DNA of 34,190 nt from DATJLY01 sp035604195 (GTDB lineage: Bacteria; Pseudomonadota; Alphaproteobacteria; ATCC43930; CGMCC-115725), in NCBI GenBank assembly GCA_035604195.1, contig DATNIY010000078.1, positions 1-34,190 on the forward strand. The letters are read 5' to 3'. The translations under genes were made by a program, and so were the position numbers. The notes under the pieces were generated by a model. That model was not told the DNA's origin. It made no database searches and worked only from the letters and a program-made list of their open reading frames with translations. Shown piece by piece: positions 1 to 8,144 of the stretch (position 1 is the first letter of the stretch; the number at the start of each line of letters is the position of its first letter).

Positions 1-708
1 CCCAAGCCGATGATCGAGATCGGCGGCCGGCCGATCCTGTGGCACATCATGAAGATGTACACGGCCTATGGCGTGAACGAATTCATCGTCTGCTGCGGCT
101 ACCGGGGCTACGTGATCAAGGAGTATTTCGCCAATTACTTCCTGCACATGTCCGACGTGACCTTCGACATGGAGCAGAACCGCATGGAGGTGCATCAGCG
201 CCATGCCGAGCCGTGGCGCGTCACGCTCGTCGATACCGGCGAGCAGACGCTGACCGCCGGCCGCTTGAAGCGCGTCGCGCGCTACATCGAGGACGAGGAG
301 GCGTTCTTCTTCACCTATGGCGACGGGGTGGCCGATATCGACATGGCCGCGCAATTGGCCTTTCATCGCGGCCATGGGAAATGGGCGACCGTCGCCTCGG
401 TGCTGCCCCCCGGCCGCTATGGCGCGCTCTTGACCGAGGGCGACCGCGTCGCCGGCTTCCTCGAGAAGCCGCGCGGCGACGGTGGTCGCATCAATGGCGG
501 CTTCTTCGTTCTCTCGCCCAATGTGCTCGGCCATATCGAGGGCGACGCCAGCAGTTGGGAAGGCGAGCCGCTCGCCCGTCTCGCGCGGGAGGGCCAACTC
601 ATGGCCTTTGCGCATCGCGGCTTCTGGCAGCCGATGGACACGCTGCGCGACAAGAACCTGCTCGAAGAACTCTGGGCCGGCGGCGCCGCGCCGTGGAAGG
701 TGTGGTGA
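1..708 (+). CDS. rfbF: Glucose-1-phosphate cytidylyltransferase, 5'-truncated by window edge
   Basis: This enzyme makes CDP-glucose from CTP and glucose 1-phosphate, the entry step to CDP-linked 6-deoxysugars, in the cytoplasm. The frame is open from base 1 and the first residues read PKPMIEIGGRPILWHIMKMY, a hallmark of the RfbF family. Further signatures are CCGYRGYVIKEYFANYF, FTYGDGVADID (sugar-nucleotide and metal site), GFLEKP and the C-terminal RGFWQPMDTLRDK. The family is usually about 255 residues. Here 235 codons are present, so only the first 20 or so residues, including the GGxGTR nucleotide loop, lie outside the window. The ATG at base 10 is an internal Met, not the start. The stop overlaps the next start (TGATG), so the genes are probably translationally coupled. 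The CDP-glucose 4,6-dehydratase at 5138-6211 supports the assignment. Confidence 0.93.
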   Translation, partial: PKPMIEIGGRPILWHIMKMYTAYGVNEFIVCCGYRGYVIKEYFANYFLHMSDVTFDMEQNRMEVHQRHAEPWRVTLVDTGEQTLTAGRLKRVARYIEDEEAFFFTYGDGVADIDMAAQLAFHRGHGKWATVASVLPPGRYGALLTEGDRVAGFLEKPRGDGGRINGGFFVLSPNVLGHIEGDASSWEGEPLARLAREGQLMAFAHRGFWQPMDTLRDKNLLEELWAGGAAPWKVW

Positions 709-1490
709 TGGGGCCGAGATCTTCCGAGCCGCGCCGCCGCAACGCCGCCTCTGCCGACACTGACGATGCCGCCGCGTTCGAAGCCAAGAAACGCGAAGAT
801 GCCGCGTCTATGGCTGACGACGCGGAGCTGCGGGAGCGCGCCAATGAGGTGTTGACCCGAGCGGATCGGCATCACTGGACCTATCAATGGTCCTGGCTTG
901 GCTTGCCCATCATCCAGATGCCGGAGGACATCGTCCTCTTGCAGGAGGTCCTGTGGCAGACCAGGCCGACAATCGTCATCGAGACCGGCATCGCGCGCGG
1001 CGGGTCGATCGTCTTCCTTGCCTCGATCCTGGAGCTCATCGGCGAGGGCCGGGTCATCGGGATCGACATCGAACTTCGACCGCACAATCGCCGCGCCATT
1101 CTCTCGCACGCTCTCGCGCGGCGGATCGAGCTCGTCGACGGATCTTCGGTGGCGGATGAGGTTCTCCGCCAAATCCGCGCCAGGATCGGCGCCGAAGATC
1201 GCGTCATGGTCATCCTCGACTCGAACCACACGCATGAGCATGTCTACCGCGAGCTTCAGCTCTATGCCCCGCTGGTGACACGCGGTCAGTTCCTGGTCGT
1301 CTCGGATACCGTGATCGAGGACATCCCGGTCCAGGAGCACCGCCCGCGGCCGTGGGGCCCGGGCAACAATCCGAGCACCGCGCTCGACTCCTATCTGCGC
1401 GAGAGCGACGCCTTCGCCCGCGACCCCTATTTCAACGGCAAGCTGCTGCTAACCAGCGCGCCCCGCGGCTATCTCCGCCGGGTGCGATGA
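708..1490 (+). CDS. Cephalosporin hydroxylase (CmcI)-family protein, probable SAM-dependent enzyme
   Basis: This 260-residue protein belongs to the CmcI/RhaI-like family, whose fold is that of a class I SAM-dependent methyltransferase. Members are common in surface-polysaccharide clusters, often as suspected sugar O-methyltransferases. Visible features are IETGIARGGS (about 91-100, the SAM-loop equivalent), GIDIELR (118-124, acidic end of strand 2), ILDSNHTHEHVYREL (169-183, metal/catalytic strand) and a C-terminal RPWGPGNNPSTAL. Residues 1-40 are charged and low in complexity. The ATG at 708 was chosen because it overlaps the preceding stop; a much longer open frame upstream is only the +2 shadow of rfbF. 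Its role is probably methylation of the CDP-derived sugar or glycan, but the substrate cannot be read from sequence. Confidence 0.8.
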   Translation: MGPRSSEPRRRNAASADTDDAAAFEAKKREDAASMADDAELRERANEVLTRADRHHWTYQWSWLGLPIIQMPEDIVLLQEVLWQTRPTIVIETGIARGGSIVFLASILELIGEGRVIGIDIELRPHNRRAILSHALARRIELVDGSSVADEVLRQIRARIGAEDRVMVILDSNHTHEHVYRELQLYAPLVTRGQFLVVSDTVIEDIPVQEHRPRPWGPGNNPSTALDSYLRESDAFARDPYFNGKLLLTSAPRGYLRRVR

Positions 1491-1503
1491 GCGCGGCTTC
1501 AAG

Positions 1504-2157
1504 ATGACCGAAATTCTCGTCTGGGGCGGCCAGGGCCAAGCGAAGGTGCTGCGCCCGATCCTCGAGGCCGCAGGCCATCGTATAGCGCTCGTCTATGACC
1601 GCAAGCCCGGCCTTGCCGCGCCCTTTCCGGACGTGCCTCTCATTAGCGATGAAGCGGCCATCGAGGCTTGGCTGGCACGCCGCAGCGGCGCCTTGGGCTT
1701 CGTCATCGCCATCGGCGGCGAGCATGGCCGCGAGCGCTGCCGGATCGCGCGATCGCTCACGGCACGCGGGCTCATGCCGATCACTGCCCTGCACGAGCGC
1801 GCTTGGATCGCGGATTCGGCCACGGTCGGCGCCGGCAGCCACGTGCTCGCCATGGCCGCGGTTTGCGTGCAGGCGCGATTGGGCGAGCAATGCATCATCA
1901 ACACCAATGCGTCGATCGATCATGAATGCGTGCTGGGCGACGGCGTTCATGTGATGCCCGGCGCGACAATTGCCGGATGCGTCAGGGTCGAGGACTATGC
2001 GACGATCGGCAGCAATGCGACCATCCTGCCGCGCTTGCGCATCGGCGAGGAAGCCGTCATCGGCGCCGGCGCGGTCGTCATTGCCGATGTCCCGCCGCGG
2101 ACCCGGATGGTGGGTGCGCCGGCGCGTCCGATCGATGCGAAGGGATCGAGGGGATGA
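1504..2157 (+). CDS. NeuD/PglD-family sugar O- or N-acyltransferase
   Basis: This 217-residue left-handed beta-helix acyltransferase belongs to the NeuD/PglD group, which uses acetyl-CoA or another acyl-CoA to modify an amino or hydroxyl group of a nucleotide sugar. The N-terminal Rossmann-like part contains WGGQGQAK (7-14), the family's sugar-nucleotide loop. From about residue 100 the hexapeptide repeats of the helix run to the end. ASIDHEC places His140 where PglD has its catalytic His, and the C-terminal VGAPARPI is typical. The last four bases overlap the start of the next gene, a DegT aminotransferase. That pairing is the usual aminotransferase plus N-acyltransferase arrangement for 4-amino-4,6-dideoxysugars. 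N-acylation of the aminosugar made by the next gene is the likeliest role; the acyl group is unknown. Confidence 0.85.
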   Translation: MTEILVWGGQGQAKVLRPILEAAGHRIALVYDRKPGLAAPFPDVPLISDEAAIEAWLARRSGALGFVIAIGGEHGRERCRIARSLTARGLMPITALHERAWIADSATVGAGSHVLAMAAVCVQARLGEQCIINTNASIDHECVLGDGVHVMPGATIAGCVRVEDYATIGSNATILPRLRIGEEAVIGAGAVVIADVPPRTRMVGAPARPIDAKGSRG

Positions 2158-3305
2158 GCGCACATATACCCGTGGCGAGCCCGTGGATCACCGCTCACGA
2201 GATTGAGCGGGTCGCCGAGGCCGCTGCGACGGCGTGGCGGGAGCGGTCCTATTACTATCAGGGCGCCTTCGAGAAGGCCTTTGCCGAGCATCTCGGCCGG
2301 CGCCATGCGCTGGCCCTTCCGTCCTGCACCTCAGGCCTGCATCTTGCTCTCGCCGGCCTCGGCATCGGCCCCGGCGACGAGGTCGTGGTTCCCGAGATCA
2401 CCTGGATCGCGACCTCGGCGCCGGTCTCTTATGTTGGCGCTGCGCCCGTCTTCGCCGACATCGATCCCGAGCATTGGTGCTTGACGCCCGCCAGCGTCGA
2501 GGCGGTGCTGACGCCGCGCAGCCGCGCGGTGATCGTCGTCGATCTCTATGGCGACATGCCGGATTGGAACGGACTCCTGAACCTCGCGCGCAGGCGCGGA
2601 CTGGCGCTGATCGAGGACGCCGCCGAGGCGATCGGCGCAAGCTACCGAGGCCGGCGCGCCGGCAGCCTCGGAGCGGCCAGCGCCTTCAGCTTTCACGGCT
2701 CCAAGACGCTCACCACCGGCGAAGGCGGCATGCTGCTTTACGACGACGACCACCTCCACGACCGCTGTCTGCGGCTGCGCGATCACGGCCGCGCCCCCGG
2801 CGACATCATGTTCCGCAATGAGGAGATCGGCTTCAAATATCGCATGTCCGGGCTGCAGGCGGCGCTCGGCCTTGCCCAATTCGAGCGGCTGGACGAGCTC
2901 GTCGCGCGCAAGCGCGAGATTTTCGCGCGCTACCGCGAAGCGCTCGCCGGCGTCGATGGGCTGCAACTGAACCGAACGGCGGCGCATGTCGAGAACGGCT
3001 ACTGGATGGTCACGGCCATTCTCGATCCGGCGCTGGGCTGGACGAAAGAGCGGCTGATACCGGCGATGAAGGCCGAGGGGATCGACACAAGGCCCTTCTT
3101 CTATCCGCTGAGCTGGCTCAAAGCCTACCGCGAGACCGAGGCCGGTCGCCAGGCAGCCGCGCGTAACGCCGTTGCCTATCGCCTGTCGCCCTATGGGATC
3201 AACCTGCCGAGCGGACCGGATCTCGATCACGCCTCTATCGCGCGGGTGGCGGAGACGCTGGCGCGTCTCATCCGGCATCGCCCCGCGGCCAGCGGCCTCG
3301 CGTAG
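2154..3305 (+). CDS. DegT/DnrJ/EryC1/StrS-family sugar aminotransferase
   Basis: This is a 383-residue PLP enzyme that would transfer an amino group, usually from glutamate, to a 4-keto (or 3-keto) nucleotide sugar. The PLP Lys is K184 in SFHGSKTLTTGEGG; D155 in IEDAAEAIGA is the residue that pairs with the pyridine nitrogen. PSCTSGLHLAL (about 56-66) forms the phosphate cup. The active-site Lys is present, so this is a transaminase and not the related 3-dehydrase RfbH, which has His there. The wording around K184 is closest to perosamine-synthase-like members. The start ATG overlaps the neuD-like stop by four bases. The likely substrate is the CDP-4-keto-6-deoxyhexose made by rfbFG, possibly after epimerisation or C-methylation; this is inferred from context. 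Confidence 0.87.
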   Translation: MSAHIPVASPWITAHEIERVAEAAATAWRERSYYYQGAFEKAFAEHLGRRHALALPSCTSGLHLALAGLGIGPGDEVVVPEITWIATSAPVSYVGAAPVFADIDPEHWCLTPASVEAVLTPRSRAVIVVDLYGDMPDWNGLLNLARRRGLALIEDAAEAIGASYRGRRAGSLGAASAFSFHGSKTLTTGEGGMLLYDDDHLHDRCLRLRDHGRAPGDIMFRNEEIGFKYRMSGLQAALGLAQFERLDELVARKREIFARYREALAGVDGLQLNRTAAHVENGYWMVTAILDPALGWTKERLIPAMKAEGIDTRPFFYPLSWLKAYRETEAGRQAAARNAVAYRLSPYGINLPSGPDLDHASIARVAETLARLIRHRPAASGLA

Positions 3306-3337
3306 CAGCCGGCCGCCGCGAGTTGCAGCCGCGCGCC

Positions 3338-4573
3338 ATGCGCTTCCCAAATCTCTCCTGCCGCTTCTGTCAATCACGCGACCTCGCGGAAATCCTCGAC
3401 CTCGGGACGCAGCCGCTGGCAAATGCGCTGGTGGCAAAAGAGCGGCTGCTCGAACCCGAGGCCCATTACCCGCTCGTCGTTCTGCATTGCGGGCAATGCG
3501 GTCTCGTTCAGGTGCCGGCTGTGGCGAGCGAGCGTGAGATCTTCGCGGATTATCTCTACTTCTCGTCCTATGCCGAGTCCTGGCTTGCTCACGCGCAACG
3601 TTACGTCGAAGCGGTGACGGCGCGTTTCGGCCTGGGGCCGCGCTCGCAAATCGTCGAGCTCGCGAGCAATGACGGCTATCTCCTGCAATATGTGATCGAG
3701 CGAGGAATCCCCGCGCTCGGCATCGAGCCCGCTGCCAATGTCGCGGCGGTCGCCCGCGCCAAGGGCATCGACACGCTCGTCGCCTTCTTCACCCTGGAGC
3801 TGGCGCAGAAATTGGCCGCGCAAGAACGCAGCGCCGATCTCATCGTCGCCAACAACGTGCTCGCGCATGTGCCGCAGCTCAACGATTTCGTCGCGGGCAT
3901 GCGGCATTTGCTGAAACCCGAGGGCGTCGCCACGATCGAGTTCCCGCATGTCCTGCGCCTCGTCGCGGGGATGCAGTTCGACACGATCTATCACGAGCAT
4001 TACAGCTACTATTCCCTCGGCACGTGCGAGCGCATTCTCGCGGCGCATGGGCTGCGCATCTTCGATGTCGAGACCCTGCCGACGCATGGCGGGTCGCTCA
4101 GACTCTATGCCTGCCGCGCCGAGGCCGCGCATCAGACTTCGCCGTCGCTGGCGCGGCTGAAGCAGATCGAACGCGACGGCGGCTGGGATCGCCGCGAGGT
4201 CTATCTCGAGTTCGGCCGCAAGGTCTATGCCCTGAAGCGCGACCTGCTCGAGTTTTTCATCGCAGCCAAGCGCCAGGGCCGCAGCCTCGCCGCCTACGGC
4301 GCCGCCGCCAAGGGCAACACGCTCCTCAATTTTCTCGGCGTCCGCACGGATTTCATCGATTTCGTCGCCGACCGCAACCCGGAGAAGCAGGGGCGTTTTT
4401 TGCCGGGCTCGCGCATCCCCGTATTGCCGCCCGAAGCCGTCGCCGAGCGCAGGCCCGATCTTCTCGTCATCCTCCCGTGGAACCTGCGCGAGGAGATCGC
4501 GCAGCAAATGGCGGCGATCCGCGGCTGGGGCGCGAGCTTCGTCGTCCTGATACCGGAGATCAGGGTTTTCTAG
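3338..4573 (+). CDS. Zinc-containing NDP-ketosugar C-methyltransferase (TylCIII/NovU/TcaB9 type)
   Basis: The 411-residue product has the three-part layout of sugar C-methyltransferases. An N-terminal zinc-binding region has Cys8/Cys11 (CRFC) and Cys51/Cys54 (CGQC). A central SAM-binding domain has IVELASNDGYLL (105-116) and NNVLAHVP. The C-terminal Methyltransf_14-type domain contains AAYGAAAKGNTLLNFLG. DTIYHEHYSYYS carries the Glu-His pair known in TcaB9 to deprotonate the ketosugar carbon. These enzymes add a methyl branch next to the keto group of a 4-keto-6-deoxyhexose. No 2,3-dehydratase is nearby, so a 2-deoxy substrate is not implied. The ATG at 3338 is preferred; a TTG at 3323 would add five residues. 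This gene implies a branched sugar as the end product of the operon. Confidence 0.87.
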   Translation: MRFPNLSCRFCQSRDLAEILDLGTQPLANALVAKERLLEPEAHYPLVVLHCGQCGLVQVPAVASEREIFADYLYFSSYAESWLAHAQRYVEAVTARFGLGPRSQIVELASNDGYLLQYVIERGIPALGIEPAANVAAVARAKGIDTLVAFFTLELAQKLAAQERSADLIVANNVLAHVPQLNDFVAGMRHLLKPEGVATIEFPHVLRLVAGMQFDTIYHEHYSYYSLGTCERILAAHGLRIFDVETLPTHGGSLRLYACRAEAAHQTSPSLARLKQIERDGGWDRREVYLEFGRKVYALKRDLLEFFIAAKRQGRSLAAYGAAAKGNTLLNFLGVRTDFIDFVADRNPEKQGRFLPGSRIPVLPPEAVAERRPDLLVILPWNLREEIAQQMAAIRGWGASFVVLIPEIRVF

Positions 4574-4592
4574 CCCGAGAGGAAGCGCAGCC

Positions 4593-5129
4593 ATGCGAAT
4601 ATGGCCGACGCGATTGGACGGTGTCTTCCAGGTCGAACTCGAGGCGCTGCGCGACGAGCGCGGCTATTTCGCGCGCAGCTTCTGCATGCGCGAGTTCGCC
4701 GCCGCCGGCCTCAATCCGCGCGTCGCGCAAGGCAATACGACATTCAGCCCGCTTCGCGGCACTTTGCGCGGATTGCATTACCAGCGACCGCCCCACGTCG
4801 AGGCAAAGCTCGTCCGCTGTGTCGGCGGCGCGATCTTTGACGTCGCCGTCGACATCCGGCGCCAATCCGCGACCTATGGCGAGTGGCTCGCCTTCGAGCT
4901 TACCGGCGAGGGTCTGCTGTCGCTTTATGTCGGCGAGGGCTTCGCCCACGGCTTTCAAACCCTCGCCAACGACACGCAGGTGCTCTACAACATGAGCGAG
5001 TTCTTCCATCCCGAAAGCGCCGCGGGAATTCGCTGGAATGATCCCCGCCTGGCCATCCCTTGGCCGATCAAGGACCCGATCCTCTCCGCGAAGGACGCGG
5101 CCTTGCCGTTGCTGGATTCCGCCCCCTGA
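4593..5129 (+). CDS. dTDP-4-dehydrorhamnose 3,5-epimerase-like (RmlC family) protein
   Basis: This 178-residue cupin of the RmlC/EvaD family epimerises C3 and/or C5 of a 4-keto-6-deoxy nucleotide sugar. LRGLHYQ carries the catalytic base His62. DVAVDIR (83-89) follows it, and LYNMSEFFHPESAAGIRWND (about 131-150) contains Tyr132, the expected acid. A second aromatic position that is often Tyr is Phe here (EFFHPES). A clear ribosome-binding sequence (GAGGAAG) sits just upstream of the ATG. The neighbours use CDP sugars, so the real substrate is probably CDP-linked, and whether it acts on C3, C5 or both cannot be told. No rmlA, rmlB or rmlD is in view, so I avoid the symbol rfbC. Confidence 0.88.
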   Translation: MRIWPTRLDGVFQVELEALRDERGYFARSFCMREFAAAGLNPRVAQGNTTFSPLRGTLRGLHYQRPPHVEAKLVRCVGGAIFDVAVDIRRQSATYGEWLAFELTGEGLLSLYVGEGFAHGFQTLANDTQVLYNMSEFFHPESAAGIRWNDPRLAIPWPIKDPILSAKDAALPLLDSAP

Positions 5130-5137
5130 TCGACAGC

Positions 5138-6211
5138 ATGCTTGACCGGGCCTTCTGGCGCGGCCGCCGCGTCTTTCTGACCGGGCATACGGGATTCAAG
5201 GGGGCTTGGCTGTCGCTGTGGCTGCAGCGCTTGGGCGCGCGGGTTACGGGCTATTCGATCGACGTGCCGACGGAGCCGAGTCTCTTCATGGCGGCCCGAA
5301 TCGGCGACGGCATGACCGACGGCCGCGGCGATGTCAGGGATTGCGACGCGCTGTCAAAGGCCATGCGCGAGGCGGCGCCGGAGATCGTCATTCACGCCGC
5401 GGCGCAGGCTCTGGTGCGCGCCTCCTACGCCGATCCGATCGGGACTTTCGCCACCAACATCATGGGAACTGCGCATTTGCTCGAGGCGGCGCGGTCCTGC
5501 GCCGGCATCAAGGCCGTGCTCATCGTGACCAGCGACAAATGCTATGAGAATCGCGAATGGGTCTGGGGCTACCGCGAGAGCGACGCCATGGGCGGCTACG
5601 ATCCCTACAGCGCCAGCAAGGGCGCGGCCGAGATCGTCACCGCATCCATGCGCAACGCGTATTTTCAGCCCGAGGCGTATCGCGATCATGGCGTGGCCGT
5701 GGCCTCGGCCCGCGCCGGCAACGTCATCGGCGGCGGCGATTGGTCGGCCGACCGCATCGTTCCCGATCTGATGCGCGCTTTCGCCAGCGGCGTTCCCGCG
5801 ATGATCCGCAATCCCCGCGCGATTCGCCCCTGGCAATACGTGCTCGACCCGCTCGCGGGGTATCTTCTCCTGTGCGAGCGTCTGTGCCGGGAAGGCCCGA
5901 CCTTCGCCGAGGCCTGGAATTTCGGTCCGGATTTGAGCGGCGTGCGCAGCGTAGCGGAATTGGCGGACGCGGCGGCGCGGCTCTGGGGCACGGGCGCGGC
6001 GACGCAAAACGCCGAAGGCCCCGAGCCGCACGAGGCGGCGATCCTGCGCCTCGATGCCGCCAAGGCCCGGCTTCGGCTCGGCTGGCGCCCCAAAATGGAC
6101 TGCGATACGGCCTTGCTTCTCGCCGTGGAATGGTACCGCGCCTTCTACGCCGGGCAGGATGTGCGGGCGCTGTCGGACCGTCAGCTCGATCGGTGGCACG
6201 AGATGGCCTGA
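5138..6211 (+). CDS. rfbG: CDP-glucose 4,6-dehydratase
   Basis: This 357-residue extended short-chain dehydrogenase/reductase converts CDP-glucose to CDP-4-keto-6-deoxyglucose with bound NAD. The Rossmann loop is TGHTGFKG (15-22). The catalytic stretch TSDKCYEN (131-138) has the Asp-Lys pair of 4,6-dehydratases, and YSASK supplies Tyr157 and Lys161. SARAGNVIGGGDW and RPWQYVLDPLAGYL are strong signatures of the RfbG subgroup. The open frame extends upstream into the epimerase gene, but the ATG at 5138, nine bases past that gene's stop, gives the family's normal length and N-terminus (FWRGRRVFLTGHTGFKG). With rfbF it defines the CDP-sugar branch. Its product is the common precursor for the aminotransferase, epimerase and C-methyltransferase in this operon. 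Confidence 0.94.
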   Translation: MLDRAFWRGRRVFLTGHTGFKGAWLSLWLQRLGARVTGYSIDVPTEPSLFMAARIGDGMTDGRGDVRDCDALSKAMREAAPEIVIHAAAQALVRASYADPIGTFATNIMGTAHLLEAARSCAGIKAVLIVTSDKCYENREWVWGYRESDAMGGYDPYSASKGAAEIVTASMRNAYFQPEAYRDHGVAVASARAGNVIGGGDWSADRIVPDLMRAFASGVPAMIRNPRAIRPWQYVLDPLAGYLLLCERLCREGPTFAEAWNFGPDLSGVRSVAELADAAARLWGTGAATQNAEGPEPHEAAILRLDAAKARLRLGWRPKMDCDTALLLAVEWYRAFYAGQDVRALSDRQLDRWHEMA

Positions 6212-6213
6212 GG

Positions 6214-7455
6214 ATGCGCCTCCTCGCCATCTCCTATGTGCTCCCGCCCGCGCTTTATCCGCAGGCGATCCAGATCGGCCGGATCCTGGCGCGCCTGCCG
6301 GCGGAGATCGGCGCCGTCAGCGGAGCCGCAAGCACGATGGCGGGCGGGCTCGACAGCGACCTCGAATTCGACCGCCGCCTCGCCTTCCGGCTCGAAATCC
6401 CTTTCCGGCCGGCGCTGTCCGGCAGCGCGCTGGCCATCGCCAAACGCTTTCTGCCGCTTTACGCCGCCATCCCCGACGAGTTCCGCCGCTGGGTCGCCAA
6501 GGCGGACGCCGCGGTGGCGACGAAGCTCGACGAGTCGGGTTTCCGTCCCGATGTCGTCGCGAGCTTCGGCGAACCCATGTCGGACCATTTGCTCGGCCTG
6601 CGGCTGAAGCGGCGCCATGGCCGGCCCTGGGTTGCGCATTTCAGCGACCCCTGGGCGGACGTCGTCTTCCGGCGTGGGCAGTTCCTGGCCAATGCCATCA
6701 ACCGCCGCTTGGAAGCGCAGGTCATCGCCGCCGCCGACCGCATCGTCTTCACCTCGCAAGAGACCATCGACCTGGTCATGCGCCGCTACCCCGGCGACTT
6801 TCGAGATAAGATGAGTGTCGTTCCGCATGGGTTTGATTTTACATTATATAATTCTCCGTCCTCTAGGCCGGACGGGATCGTCGTCCGCCATCTCGGAAGC
6901 CTCTACGGACGGCGCAATCCCCTGCCCCTGTTTCGCGCCCTCCGGAGGATTCTCGAGCAGGAGCCGACGCTCCTTGCCGGCGTTGGCTTCGAGCTGATCG
7001 GCCAGGTGTCGCCCTGGATCGCGCGGCATCCAGGCTACCGCGCGCTGCCGCAAGGGCTGGTGCGGATCGTGGATACCGTGTCTTACCGCGAGTCGCTGCG
7101 GCTCATGGCCGGCGCCGATCTGCTGTTGGTGATCGACGCGCCGGATGAGGTCAGCGTCTTCTTGCCGAGCAAGCTCATCGATTACCTCGGCGCGGGCGTG
7201 CCGATCATGGGCATCGTGCCGCCCGGCGCTTCGGCCACGCTGCTCAAGCGCCTCGATGCCGTCATCGCCGATCCGCGCCAGCCCGCGGAAATCGTCGCGG
7301 GGCTGCGGCGGGCGCTGGCGGACGCGCGGCAACGCCGGCTTGCAGGCGAGATTGCGCCCTGGGGCGATCCCGCCATCCGCGCCGAATACCGCATCGAGCG
7401 GACGGTGGCGGCCTTCGCCGAAATTCTGCGCGAGACCGTGGCGGATCGGCGTTAA
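6214..7455 (+). CDS. Glycosyltransferase, GT4-like (GT-B fold)
   Basis: This 413-residue protein starts two bases after the rfbG stop and ends the operon. The N-terminus MRLLAISYVLPP is typical of GT-B glycosyltransferases with a Rossmann donor/acceptor domain. The middle has HFSDPWADVVF and ADRIVFTSQETIDLVMRRYP, followed by VVPHGFD at the domain linker. The C-terminal donor-binding half has LPSKLIDYLGAGVPI, the position of the GT4 EX7E motif, but with Asp where the second Glu usually lies. It probably transfers the sugar made by the operon, or another residue of the same glycan, at the cytoplasmic face of the membrane; donor and acceptor are unknown. No membrane segments are evident. The linker region is coded by an unusual AT-rich patch (6801-6872). 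Its stop codon overlaps that of the convergent pseF. Confidence 0.82.
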   Translation: MRLLAISYVLPPALYPQAIQIGRILARLPAEIGAVSGAASTMAGGLDSDLEFDRRLAFRLEIPFRPALSGSALAIAKRFLPLYAAIPDEFRRWVAKADAAVATKLDESGFRPDVVASFGEPMSDHLLGLRLKRRHGRPWVAHFSDPWADVVFRRGQFLANAINRRLEAQVIAAADRIVFTSQETIDLVMRRYPGDFRDKMSVVPHGFDFTLYNSPSSRPDGIVVRHLGSLYGRRNPLPLFRALRRILEQEPTLLAGVGFELIGQVSPWIARHPGYRALPQGLVRIVDTVSYRESLRLMAGADLLLVIDAPDEVSVFLPSKLIDYLGAGVPIMGIVPPGASATLLKRLDAVIADPRQPAEIVAGLRRALADARQRRLAGEIAPWGDPAIRAEYRIERTVAAFAEILRETVADRR

Positions 7456-8144
7456 GCCCGCCTTCCGCGATAGAGCCGCTCCGCGAGTTCGAGATCCCCG
7501 GCGTCGTCGATGTCGACCGCCTTGTGGCGCGGCAAGAGATAGCCCAGGTAATCCGGCTTTTCCCGGGGATAGGCGAGCACCTGCGCCGGCGGCAGGAAGA
7601 TGAAGGTGCCGCTGTCGTAATAGGCCTTGGGCAGATCCTGGGAGCGTGTCTCCGCCTTGCCGGGGTCGATCGGGACGAGGCGGTCATCCGAGAGGAGGCG
7701 CATGGCCCATTCGACCGGGCAGGGAAACGAAGCGGCGGCGAGCACCGCGCGTTGCCTGCCATGGCGGTCGAACAAGGCACAGCCACCCTTGAGGTCGTCC
7801 GCATCGATGAGCGGCGCGGTCGGCATCAGCAGGCAGACCGTATCGAAGACCCTGCCGCGCTCGGCATAGCGCTCGAGCACCCATTTCAGCACTGGAAGCA
7901 GCGGCGTCACATCGTCCGCCAGCGCGGGATCGCGGGAAAAATCCGGCGGAAAGCCGTATCGGGTCGCGGTCTCGGCAATGCGGGCATCCTCGGTCGAGAC
8001 GTGAATGACGTCGAACAGGCCCGCCTCCCTCGCCGTGGCGAGCGCATAGGTGAGCAGCGGATGGCCGCAGAAATCGACGATGTTCTTGTGCTTGATGCGC
8101 TTGCTGCCGCCGCGCGCCGGCATGATGGCGATGCGCGCGCTCAC
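7452..8144 (-). CDS. pseF: Pseudaminic-acid-type cytidylyltransferase (CMP-nonulosonate synthetase)
   Basis: This 230-residue CMP-NeuAc synthetase-family enzyme would activate a nonulosonic acid with CTP to the CMP-sugar used by glycosyltransferases. The nucleotide loop is MPARGGSKRIKHKNI (8-22). STEDARIAETATRYG and LLMPTAPLIDADDL follow, as in PseF. The open frame could begin at an ATG at 8159, but that would overlap the preceding gene by 19 bases. The GTG at 8144 overlaps the upstream stop by four bases (GTGA) and has a GAGG sequence just before it, so I chose GTG. It is the last gene of the minus-strand cluster beginning at pseB. PseF rather than NeuA is preferred because pseB, pseC and pseI are present and no NeuC is visible; a related nonulosonate is not excluded. 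Confidence 0.87.
   Translation of the reverse strand: MSARIAIMPARGGSKRIKHKNIVDFCGHPLLTYALATAREAGLFDVIHVSTEDARIAETATRYGFPPDFSRDPALADDVTPLLPVLKWVLERYAERGRVFDTVCLLMPTAPLIDADDLKGGCALFDRHGRQRAVLAAASFPCPVEWAMRLLSDDRLVPIDPGKAETRSQDLPKAYYDSGTFIFLPPAQVLAYPREKPDYLGYLLPRHKAVDIDDAGDLELAERLYRGRRA

Noticed and set aside
39..707. Upstream extension of the CmcI-family gene through rfbF to a 483-residue protein
   Set aside because: The extra sequence is the out-of-frame reading of rfbF and has no family similarity; the TGATG overlap gives a natural start at 708.
4593..5129. RmlC as evidence for a dTDP-L-rhamnose operon
   Set aside because: No rmlA, rmlB or rmlD is present, and the operon supplies CDP-glucose-derived sugar instead.
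6847..6852. Perfect TATAAT as a promoter for the end of the glycosyltransferase gene or downstream
   Set aside because: No -35 box lies at a suitable distance and no plus-strand gene starts downstream; kept only as part of the AT-rich patch observation.
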